NCBI RefSeq assembly: GCF_963576615.1
Contig: NC_088711.1
Coordinates: 13,749,869-13,813,868 of the forward strand
DNA length: 64,000 bases
Direction of reading: 5' to 3'
From: Watersipora subatra
Lineage: Eukaryota; Bryozoa; Gymnolaemata; Cheilostomatida; Watersiporidae
Part shown: positions 18,148 to 29,600 of the stretch, one piece after another
Layout of the letters: every line of letters begins with the position of its first letter
Position numbering within the stretch: position 1 is the stretch's first letter
The notes under the pieces: model-generated
Database searches by the model: none
What the model was told of the DNA's origin: nothing
The model's input: only the letters and a program-made list of their open reading frames with translations
Program-made: the position numbers and the translations under genes

Positions 18148-19065
18148 ATGCCGAAACGAAGAACACGAGCTTCCGCACGCAAAGAACAGGATGTTCTTAT
18201 AACTGACCAATCGGTTGAACAAGATGTTTCAGCTGCCAAAATCAAATCAGAATCTAGGGAAACCATTGAGACCAAAGACAATTTAGCGGGAGAGAGCGTC
18301 ACTGCTCTGCAGAGAGCTCGCATTGAGAACAACAGATTGAAAGCTTTGCAACTTCGTAAGTCTAGAAAAGAAGAGGAAGAGCAAAAGGCTTTAGCAACAA
18401 AGAGACTAAAACAATCTGTGGCTGTTGAAACGGATACAGGAGCTGGCTTCTTTATAGAAGATAGCACCGATGACTCTCAACGGGACAATTTAGATTTTGC
18501 AGATTTGATATCGAGTGAGCCTTGTATTATTGAAGGTGACGGGAGTGATGTAGAATGTAAAGAATGCTGTCGCCCATTTAGTCTGTCATTTCTCAAGTCA
18601 AAGTTTAACTGCAATATTTGTGATAATTGTCACGACCGCGATAAGCACAAACTCATCACACGTACGACAGCCAAAACTAAATACCTGCTAAAGGATGAAG
18701 ATCTAGATAAGCGGGAACCACTCCTGTTATTCATAACGAAAAAAAATCCTCGAAATAATTACTGGGGTGATATGAAACTCTATCTGGAAGCTCAGTGCTA
18801 TGAAAGAGCCATGGAGATTTGGGGTTCCATGGAAACCATTGAGGAGGAATCAACTAAACGAAAAATTCTAAATGTGAAAGCGAAAGCTAAACGGTATGAT
18901 AAGAAGATGAATGCTCTAAAGAAGGAGGTCCGAAGCAGTCTGTACCAGGTTCAGCTGTCTGGTCACACTCATGAGTGGGGCGTTGAGACTTACAATGAGG
19001 AATCGGATGAGTACACGAAACAATGCACCTCCTGTGGCCATAAAATGACTTATGAAGTTATGTAA
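18148..19065 (+). CDS. XPA: XPA, nucleotide-excision repair damage-verification protein, single exon
   Basis: One uninterrupted frame of 305 aa (human XPA is 273). XPA scaffolds the repair bubble, binding kinked DNA, RPA, ERCC1-XPF and TFIIH in the nucleus. Visible parts: a basic N-terminal tail MPKRRTRASARK, likely nuclear localisation; GAGFFIED (98-105), matching the ERCC1-binding glycine-rich motif; a C4 zinc finger with C137, C140, C158 and C161 (CDNCHDRDKHKLIT); LLKDEDLDKREP and WGDMKLYL of the DNA-binding core; VRSS; and the C-terminal CTSCGHKMTYE, matching the TFIIH-binding end. The reading frame can be extended upstream only without an ATG, so the start is 18148 (GCCATTATG). An ATTAAA lies 48 nt past the stop. 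Vertebrate XPA has several introns; none is visible here, so a functional retrocopy or lineage intron loss is possible. The frame is intact. Confidence 0.95.
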   Translation: MPKRRTRASARKEQDVLITDQSVEQDVSAAKIKSESRETIETKDNLAGESVTALQRARIENNRLKALQLRKSRKEEEEQKALATKRLKQSVAVETDTGAGFFIEDSTDDSQRDNLDFADLISSEPCIIEGDGSDVECKECCRPFSLSFLKSKFNCNICDNCHDRDKHKLITRTTAKTKYLLKDEDLDKREPLLLFITKKNPRNNYWGDMKLYLEAQCYERAMEIWGSMETIEEESTKRKILNVKAKAKRYDKKMNALKKEVRSSLYQVQLSGHTHEWGVETYNEESDEYTKQCTSCGHKMTYEVM

Positions 19066-19118
19066 CTTGACATAGTGTTTATCAGCGTGTTCTATTATTT
19101 TAGGTTATTTTTATTAAA

Positions 19119-21169
19119 TATATTTTTGCTTTCACTTTACAGTATACATGATTTTTTTTCAAAAAACACTCATGAGATATAAGTTGTCGATTTTAAACAT
19201 GCTTTATTACATTATACTGCTAGCAACTGAAAAAGATACAGAGTGTAACATTGGTAGCTCGTGTACAATGGCGATATATCAACAAGCTTTCCTTTAATGT
19301 TAGAAATAGAAATATTTGTTCAATGTAACCGGTGTAGCTACTACACAAATATTGAATGAGGGTGGAATGCAGCTCGAGATGGGCTGCTCAGTATTGAACT
19401 GTTTGCCCATTGCCAGCATTGCAAACACTACTGGGGGTATTTTACCTAGACTACATTACACAAACACCTCCACAAAAATTAAAAGCGTTATTTATATTTT
19501 CCGCTTAATGATTAGCACTTTTATTATTTAAATTTTCTCAAATTATTCAACTGGCTACAATCAGGCTGCTTCTGTTGAAGATGTCTCTTGAGTCACCAGT
19601 ACTTTCACTTGAAATGAATTTTGGGAATAACACGGTTAGAGAATCTGTAGCTACTTATTAAAGGAAGCGTGACCATGACAACGTATAACTTTTACAAAAG
19701 TGTTGCGGGCAGGTAACTAACATAATGTTAATCAAATTCACAAAGCGAGGGCAGCATGCATTACTGCCCTTGATTTGTGCAGCAAGGCATGTCAATGACA
19801 AACTCGATATTTTAACAGTTTTGTAGCCTACTGCCTATTCGCATAATTAAAGATTTTAATGCCTTGGGAAAAGTATTACTGCTTCGCCATTTGCTGTTGA
19901 AAACATACATGTATGATGTATATGTGTTCATGATATTACCATGATATGAATGGACAACATGTTTCGTTGTCAAATGCCTGTGTGTCTAATGCCAAATGTC
20001 ATTGTCTAGTATTTGTCGCCAATATATGGCTGCCTTGTAATTTCATCTGATGTTTTGAAGACAAATTATCAAGGAATTTGAGTTTATATTGAGTCGCTCT
20101 TTAGCAAATAAGCATTATCATACTGCTATGGCAGTGTCCTCAAAGTCGGCAAAGTTTGACAACATTGAAATTTTGTTTTTTATCAAACCCTGTAAATATT
20201 GAAAGACAGAACATACAAAATCTCCGTTTTAGCTGCGATAAAAATATAACAGCAGCGTAACTTTTAATGTTTTTCCATAAATGCTTAGCGGTATATGAAG
20301 ATTTGCCCACTCGTTGATTAATGTGTGTAGTCATTGGCATTTCAACAGTCTATCACACAAAAGGTCAGACTGTGAAAGGCAAATCAATGATTGTTTTTGG
20401 CACACATCCAAGCTTGGCAAAGTCATTAATTTATACACCTAGTAAAATTCTTTTATCACACCTCTTCAAGGTGCGTTTGTATTAGACAATATTGGTGTTC
20501 TGTATTGCCTGTGGCAAAACTCGCATTTGTAAAGAGTAAATTGTGAGCAATCAGCCAGCTTAGTTTCAAAGCTAGTTCTTGCACCTTAGTGATTAAAAGC
20601 ATATCATGATGGATTTGTAGCGGTTGCCGTTTCAAACTTATTTGTAATAGATGTTGACTTACTTCAATTGCAAGTATCTGCTTCTCTCATCAATGATTAA
20701 TTTTGTATACACTGAAAATTAGGTCAATTAAAAATGAATCGAAAACAATTAAAAAAATTGTTAATATTATTGGCTGTTCCAAACTGACTTTATTGGAACA
20801 AACAAACTGTTCTCTAAAAATTACTAGTGCGTTGCATGCCAATTCAATTTTTTATTTTTTTTAAAGATACATTTAATTGCAAAAGTACCTTGTAACAACA
20901 GCCTTTTGTGAGCTCTTCATCATTTCAGTGTTAATCTACCTGTTTGGTAACAATTAGATATTTTATGCCCCAATCACAAACTCTTAGTCCATAAAGGCCT
21001 GCAGGTTAGGTTATCATTTGAAACGATTTCTGGCTGATCCAAAGCCATATAAAGCCATATATCAAAGATCTGCTATCTATTACAAGGCTTTGGTCAGGTC
21101 AAGGTTAATCTTATTGTTAATCCTTCTAACTTTCTCATGAACTCTTGGCGCAATTTCACCCTTTGTTAT
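19119..21169. other. Intergenic, nothing recognised
   Basis: Downstream of XPA. About 20110-20180 (TGCTATGGCAGTG..AAAGT..GCAAAGTTT) weakly resembles 40635-40680, suggesting old dispersed repeats. Confidence 0.45.
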
Positions 21170-21790
21170 CATTAAAGTGTCACTCATGTCAAATGTTAAA
21201 ATATTATCAAAAAGTATAGATATTTTTCTATCATTTGATATTTTGTGATAAGCTAAGCTACTAGCTTTTAATAGCTTTATTCGTTTTCTTTGAAAAAAAA
21301 CATTGGTTATTAACTTATTACACTACAATTTAAAACAACCCAATGGCATGACCAATTTCTCAACAAGTACAATTGTATAATACTCTATGTAGCGTAGAAG
21401 GTGAAAGGTTTGTTTTAGGTGATCTAACTGCTAGGATGTTTCAAGATCAAAATCGGCAAAACTTCCTTACGGCTACACTGATCAGAAGAGAAAAACGTGC
21501 CTAGACTTTGAGAAAAACCAAAATAAAGTGTAGGCCAATAAAAATGTGTAACACTCCAACTTGAATGCATTAGCCGATGTCATAACAAGACGGACAAACA
21601 GGACGTGCGACTATTGGCATTATTTTTGGAAAAGTTTCTTCTGAGCGTTTTAACTCTGATCAAGTTTTGTCGGTTTTAATCTTGATACATCCTGACAGTC
21701 AGATCACCTAAAACAAAAAATCTCAAATGTTAGAAAATATCTATACTGTTCTGATAAAATTGTTTGAAATTTGACGTAATTGACTCTTTG
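21170..21790. repeat. Palindromic MITE-like element interrupted by dispersed repeat copy B
   Basis: Two arm pairs are inverted copies: about 21170-21250 with 21718-21790, and 21409-21466 with 21660-21718 (TTTTAGGTGATCT and AGGATGT.TCAAGAT). On the right side the two segments are contiguous; on the left they are separated by about 165 bp (21250-21410) that match the 13.14-kb dispersed repeat. This indicates insertion of that repeat into the left arm. Confidence 0.6.
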
Positions 21791-23049
21791 AACACTTGCT
21801 ACCATTTAGGATATTCACAACATCGATCTTTCTGACCATTTACCATACTTTAATGTTATTTATTTAGAGAGGACTATGGGATCTTCTAGAGGGTCTATAA
21901 TTGACTCCATATATGTATCATATAACACAATAATAGCTCGTACAGTACTTGTACCTCTATGTCTATGCGACCACATACTGAATTGTGCAACCTTTTGGTC
22001 TGTTGACAGATTCTTTCTTGGCTGTTGTCTGAGCTGACTTGACCTTTGTTCTCATTTGAGCCCTGTACCATCCTGCTATAAGAATTTAGTTTTTGGCAAT
22101 CGTTTGCCTTTGACATTGTGTGATTCGTAGTAGGAGATGAATATTCACACACTAGTGTATGGCATATGTAACAGAGACCAGATTAAGTTGACAGCGATGT
22201 GATATCACTGAGTGCTGTGGTGGCATTTGGTTGCAGGTTGACTGCCAAATGAGGATAGTGTAGCAAGACTTAGATCCACGGAAAGTCTTTACTGTGTAGT
22301 TTAGCTAAATCGCAAATGATACAAAACATAACTTTCTGATTAAATCTATGAAAATTTGGCTTAATCACATCTTTAAGCCTTGCATGATGGTCACATAGTT
22401 TAATTTTAGGCTATAGTAACAGCATTAAGTCGTAGTGGCTCGTATGTCACAGACATTTTTATTTGGCAGCTGTATACTGGCAATACTAAGCTACTTTTAA
22501 ATTGGTAGTAAGGTTTTAGTAAGGAGTTTGTTTGGGCCGCAGTCAGGTGGCGCCCTATCATACGCAATAGATCATTCAATATTTCAGTCTAATGCAATTT
22601 TGTAGCCGTGCATCAAATCAAAGACATATCAATATGAGTCCAACTGCGCTGGTTTTCTTCATAACAGTTTTATCTTATGATTAGTTAGGCTGCCGACCTC
22701 TTGCAATTGATGCTAATAATGGAGCAGCCATTTACACCACGCTAGGAGCATGCTATATTCCTTTTATAAGCCTGGCATGAACCCTATGCATTTGCAATTA
22801 CTGTTAATTGCTTGCAATCTGTACACTACCTGCACAAGCTGTCGATATCAACAAAACGATCGATGAGTATTAGAATGTTAACAAAGCATTTGACTGATAA
22901 AATTTTTGAACATACGCATTGGCGCTGGAATGTCTCACATGCTTGTCGCTAGATTCTACGCATGTGTGATTGTGAGAAAGGTGAGAGGTCAGCGTTGATT
23001 GATGCTCCAGATTGTTATGTTTCATTGAGCCATCTAGGCCTATATGCTG
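21791..23049. other. Intergenic, upstream of the tetraspanin
   Basis: No coding exon, repeat array or element ends recognised; may contain the tetraspanin promoter. Confidence 0.45.
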
Positions 23050-23190
23050 TCACTGTAACCCTATTCATCGCCGTCAGTCAGGGCTGAGCCAGTGTTAATG
23101 AAGCAAGGTGTTCGCCGCAGTAGCGAGATCGCAAAGTGGAGATAGCGCCTCTAAAGTCAGCAAAAATATCTGTTGTGTTGGTCACTTTCA
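23050..23190 (+). other. Candidate 5' non-coding exon of the tetraspanin
   Basis: GGTCACTTTCAG|GTGAGT at 23190 is a strong donor, and TTCTAG at about 23598 is a plausible acceptor before the ATG exon. No further support. Confidence 0.3.
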
Positions 23191-23638
23191 GGTGAGTGGA
23201 AATAAGGTCATTTTCTGCTTTGCTCTGACGGATGAAGCGGATATTGGCAGGCTTTCGACAGAAATTTTTGAATCAGAAATTTCGTTATGAGCTTGTCAAA
23301 CTGGCATTATGAATAATTTCTGTTGTGTTGTTAAACATGCATTAATATTTGATTTGATTGGTTAAACTTGTAGCAGCTTTGTTCACTTCACCAATGATCT
23401 CATTGTGTTGCATTGTGCTGACGAATGCAACTCATTGATCGGTGAAGCTTAATGCTTGTATTTCGCTATAATATGTCGTCTATTGTATTGCACACAATCA
23501 GTAAAAGGTGGGGCACCGCGCGCTCCGAGCTCTCTTATACTAGTCACTGGTGTAACCGGTTTGGCATCGGTGAGTAAGACGCACACTGTCTGTTCTAGGC
23601 TCCTCTTATAGCGTTTCAACCACCTCAAGTCTAACAGC

Positions 23639-26600
23639 ATGGGCTGCGGTACCAACTGCCTTAAAGGCATACTAGTCACACTCAATATATTGTTCTGGGT
23701 GAGTATTCTTCTAGCTGTCGGGATTTATAAGTTGACAATTGTTCCAATGTTTGCTACTATTTAGCCCTAGTTTATAGCATCTCTACCTGCAGTTAGTGAT
23801 ATGAGTGGCTTTAGTAATATATGTCACAAGTAGAGATTCAAGCGATTTTGCTGTAATTGGCTTCCTTTAGCCTGAGAAAAAGTTTTTAGTTGAAAAAAGT
23901 CTATCATAGTTGCTTTTAGTTGAAGATATTTGTAATGACTCACTTACTTCCATTTAGGTATAAAATGTCTAGGTACACACTTCGCTGTTTGTTCTAGCTT
24001 TGAAATTAAGCATAGCCTTTGATAAAAGGTTGCCATATTAAATTTAGTTTTTGATCATCAGGGATTAAGGTGTGTGATTAAATGTTGTTCAACTTTCTAG
24101 GAGTTTAGCCTAACTGTAATCTGCTTTTGTTTCACGGTTATACCAATTTCTACAAGTTGTATTCGGTTACACGGGCTGTTCAGCCTTCTAAGATGCAGTC
24201 CTAACATGTCTGGCAGCAGTTGCCACCTTCAGTGTCTATAGCCATTGTTTTTTAGTGACAGCGTGAGTATATATCAAGAGACAACGCATCTTGCATTAGA
24301 GCAGCAAATAATCTCAGTAGCGATGAAAGGGCTAGTTTAGAGGCATTCCTCAGCTAATTTGTATCCATACACACACTCAGCGTACACTCTAATAGCATCT
24401 AGTAGCCCTGTGTTCTCACTGCCTGTCTCATACTTCAGGAGCACGCCGACTTTTGCCAGTTTCTTGTAGATATCCTTATATGTTAAAGTGTGTACAAGGG
24501 TCGGCTATATGTAAGCTGTCTGCTGGCACTGTTTGCTATTCCTCTTGATGTGTTTGCATTAGAATGCATCTCTTGTAGTACTTGGCAGTGGGGCCTAGAC
24601 TAGATTCATCTAAAGACATACAATAGCAGTTGGTTACAGTTACTTTTGAAAACTTATATATGTAGTATTATAATGAGGACACGTATCTGTCTGAATTATG
24701 ATGATATAAGATATGTACCCAGGATATGTGCAATGTTGTTCATTTTAATAACAATGGTGTGCTAGCAAACAGTATTTCTATAATAGGTTACATTAAACAT
24801 AGGAGAGGGCGAGAATGGAGGAGTTTAGAAACTTGTATGTATATGTTAGTTTTGATATTCTGTCCTTCTTGTTTACGACTGATGAGTGAAGTTGTAGAGT
24901 TGTTTCTAAGTCGAAGAAGTGGGCTTTTATGCGGGTTACGGCTGAAGACATTTTCAATTCTTAATAACTATTTAGAAAAAACATTAGATATACTATATAT
25001 TAGATATATCTGTGCCATGAATATACACATTAGATGTGTTATATATTAGATATATCTGTGCCATGAATACACACATTAGATATACTATATATTAGATATA
25101 TCTGTGCCATGAATATACACATTAGATGTGTTATATATTAGATATATCTGTGCCATGAATACACACATTAGATATACTATATATTAGATATATCTGTGCC
25201 ATGAATATACACATTAGATGTGTTATATATTAGATATATCTGTGCCATGAATATACAATTAGATGTGTTATATATTAGATGTATCTGTGCCATGAATATA
25301 GCAACAAAAGACTAGCTCTTTGTCACTGCATATGCCAGCGTGTACGAGGGCAGGCATGGTTGAACGTTTTTAAGGAAAAGAATGTTTCCATTTCATGGCA
25401 TCGCCAGAAGCTCAGGGGCCGGTGATTGCTGCTGATCTATTTCTTCTCCACATTTCCAGTAGTGTCAGGGCATGCTGCTTGCTGTTCCGTATAAGGAGTG
25501 TAACAAACATTAAGTTTTTCTATTATGTTGCTATAAGTAAGTAAATAGAACAAGAAGCCAATAATTTACGAATGCTATAAGATAGCATTCGTAAATGCTA
25601 TCTTATAGTAAGAGTGCTGTTGTCAGTACTATAGTAATCCTATGTTATAGGAGTACTATAAGATAGGAGTGTAGGAGTACTATAAGATAGGAGAGTAGGA
25701 GTACTATAAGATAGGAGGGTAGGAGTACTATAAGATAGGAGGGTAGGAGTACTATAAGATAGGAGGGTAGGAGTACTATAAGATAGGAGGGTAGAAGTAC
25801 TATAAGATAGGAGGGTAGGAGTACTATAAGATAGTAGGGTAGGAGTACTATAAAATAGGAGGGTAGGAGTACTATAAGATAGGAGGGTAAGAGTACTATA
25901 AGATAGAGGGTAGGAGTACAATAAGAGTGGAGGGTAGGAATATTATAAGACACTAGGGGATAAGATAAGGAGGGGTCATGATAGAAGCCCAATATTGTTT
26001 GAATATAAGCTGAAGCTATCATCATCATTTCTCTTGTTTTTTTAAACAAACTAAAAATCTTAGACTGAGCTCACACGCCAAGGTTTCCACAACCGACTCA
26101 TCTTTGTTGTTCTCATTTGGTTTAAATTACTCGCAGTTATTTGGACTGGGCCTCCTCGGAGTAGGAATATGGCTTAAAGTAGACCAGAGCATCGCCAACT
26201 TTGGAGAAGCTATTAAAATCGGACTGAATGAGCAGATCATCGACATCGCAGCCTATGCATTCATCGGAGCAGGTCAGAGCTCAACCCAGTTATGCTTCTA
26301 TTGTCTTGACTCGTATTTAGCTAGTCAGTGTTGAAAAGGTGGGTCTCTATTTACATCTTTTTGGAATGTGTCTTCCTAGAGGCTTCAGATTGCTGGTCCT
26401 TGAACGGGTGACTTCTTGCAGCTATTGCGCTTGTCATTCACTTTCATCAGCCGTCAACTTACATGGTTTGTATCACATTCATGAGTAAAATTGTTAGTAA
26501 ACAGTGACTTAGAAGAGTGACCTTGGCATTGCCACTGATGTTTGGCAGATACTGAGAGGCTAGTTTGCTGATATTGGGAGCTATTTGTAAGCGTGTTACG

Positions 26601-29600
26601 TTTTATTATATGGATTTTCTCTATTCACAGGGCATGTGATAGAGCCAAAATCTATACATTTCACAAACACACTTTTGAGACCAACAACTTCATTTTAATT
26701 TTAAGTATTTTTTGCAGAATCATTGTTAATGATTCGGGATGCTTGCGTATAAGCAGTAGCATAGATGGATGAATGATGAGAACTATTACCAGTATGTTGC
26801 TAATATTAACTGATTAATACCAGAGTGGGTGTTTTTCTATTTGACATTTTGTAGACCTTTGTTAAGATAGCCTAAACCTGAACATACAAAAAATAGCTCT
26901 CATCTTTGATATAAGAGCTGGCGTGCTATCCAGACTAATTGTTTTCCAGTCTAAAGAACCCAAGTCTAATGTTATTGTCGTCAGTCATCCATATCAATGA
27001 TTTTTATACCAAGAAATTTCTAGAGTTTTTGGTAAAATGAATCCTAAATATGTGGTTTTCTTGAGTTTCATTTAATAATTTTTTGCCAATCATTTAAAGC
27101 GCTTTAAATTACAAACAATATTGAAATTAATAAGGAAGGGAGTTGATTTCTTTTAGAATTCAATTATCAGACACAACAAGTCAATCAAATTAATAAAAAT
27201 TTAAAAATGCTTATGAAAAGTACCATATTAACTTATTACTTATATTAACATATTAATCATAGCTTAAAATGACATTCCGGCTATTCCACTAAGATAAAGT
27301 AAAAAGATAGAATTATTCTTGGTGATGATAATTCTCTTTGTACGTATAAATTTTTATCGGCACTAGCACTCGTCAAGAAAACGATGTTTTGCGTTACATG
27401 CCAAAACAAAAATTAGAAGACAGAAATCAGGAATCATTGAGTGAGTTGAACAGAAGTGTTCTAAGAGCTGGTAATCTAATAGTATTGCGGAGAAGTCGAG
27501 ATAGTGAATTGTAGGTTGTAGTAACAGAAAATTCATAAACTGAAATATAGGATGGGGAATGTAGTATGCTAGTGTGACGGAATAAAAACAATGTTTGTTA
27601 CAAGTGTGGAAGGATAAATACAAATATTCTCAGTATAGTTCATGCAGGATTTTGACTCTTGAACACAAATGCAAATACAACTGCACTTTTAGCATTAGTC
27701 TCAAGAAATTTCAGACTAATTTGCATTTTAGCTTTGAATAGGTGGTTATAAGAATACCTATACAGATGATTAGAGTGTGCTGTTTATGGTTGTAGTCCTC
27801 AGGCTAGAACTTAGTATCAAGTAAAAATGTGTCATTGTTATTAATTATATTGCAGAGAGTTAAAGATAAACTCACATTATTAGTATGAAATGTGTGTGTA
27901 GGCTCATAACTTATCAGCAGCTCTAAGAATCTTTATCAGTTAATTTACTTGTACTAGTCTACAAAGACAGGTCAACTTCCTTATCGAGAGCATATCCTTG
28001 CATGGTCAGAGTTATTTCCTTTTCAACTAGCTGGCTGTAGGATAAATATACACATTATAAGTTACGTAGTTCCTTCTTTTACTGGTCAGTTGTTGCCGTA
28101 GCTGTGTAGTCTGCCAGTATTATAGACTTTTTTTCCAGACAGATGCTGTCACTGGTGTGTAAGATGCCAATATTATTGGCTCAGGACATGTACGCCCAAT
28201 AAGTCTAGATGAAGGTGCAATGTTCAAAATGTCTATCAGGAAGCATTCATCCAACCCTGTCTCATTTATTAATAACATATACAGAGTTCTGCTCTGCATG
28301 ATTCCACTGTGTTCTCTATACCACAGCTAGTACCTTCCCAGGATAATAAACATCATTATACATGACATTCAACAACGCTCAAGAGTTCAGCTTATTTGAA
28401 TTAATATACCATTCTATAGCCTATTCTTTAATTCGTACATAACTAAACTACAGTGTTATGTATTAGTTTCAATATAAGTGGTTAAAAGATCAATGTAAGT
28501 TAAACATACAATTTGCGAGTTAATTTTTTATCCAATTAAGATAAACTCAATTTATTTTTCCTAATTAAAAACTGTCAGGTAAGTGCTTTGCCCGATAGGA
28601 AAGATGTGGCTGTGAATTTTGTAATTCGGTGGGTAAAGTTAAAAGTTAACACCAGGCTGTTAGATTAGGATATGCCTGAAACAAGGTAGAGATATACTAT
28701 TATGAAATAGTAGATGATCAGAGATATGAAATATTTCTGTCAAAGCATGCTGTTTCTTTTACTTCTTTCTATTAAGTTTTCTGTTAAAGGTTTTATAAGC
28801 TTTTCTCAACATTTGCGTACTTCTATTTTAAGTTAAGGTGTCTCGAGTAAGATTTCTGGATAGTCAGGTCGAATAGAGCAAAAGGCATGTTAAAGGATTC
28901 ATTTTGTCTTCAATCAATCTCATCATTATTGTCAACAGTATCTCCAAGCAAACAGACTTTATTGTGTGTGGGAGAAAATGTTATTTTGATCTGAGTAGTA
29001 AGTTTGTTGACATATTAGGTTTAAAGATCTATGAAAAGGTATAAAATTTATTGTTGCTTATTATTAGTTCATTCTTGGCAGGTATTTGGACATTTCTCGT
29101 TGGATTCTTTGGATGTTGGGGCGCTATTAAAGAGTCGCAGTGTCTTTTAGGATTCGTAAGTTTCTCATTGTACTTTTTTATCTTTTCCCACGACATGACA
29201 ATTACTGTAGTTGAATATCATCTTCCACTCAACTTTTGAGCCTTCAGTTAATTGTTTCTATAGGAACTTATAACAATCTATCATTTTATAATGAGTTACT
29301 AAACTTATATACTGTAATATCTCAACATACGGGATTAATGCGTTCCGGGACTCTCATATCTCAAAGCAGTTTTTCTTATATAAAGTAGCTAAATACAGAT
29401 TAATCTGTTTTCCACTCTCTGAAAAAAAAACCACCTGAAAACAAGATATTACCATGGAAAACCATGTTTTTAATTGTACTAATTTGCCACCTACGCTCAC
29501 AAAGTAACAAATATGTATCTAAGGATTATAATATGAAATAAAATGTAACATTATTATGTACAGTGCTATATGGTGCTCTTACCTTCAAGACAGACGTAAC

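Noticed and set aside
18111-18467. 118-codon minus-strand frame
   Set aside because: Antisense shadow of XPA.
25640-26049. Two long minus-strand frames of STPTLLSY and LIVLLPSY repeats
   Set aside because: They are translations of the 24-bp minisatellite, whose period keeps frames open; no gene context.
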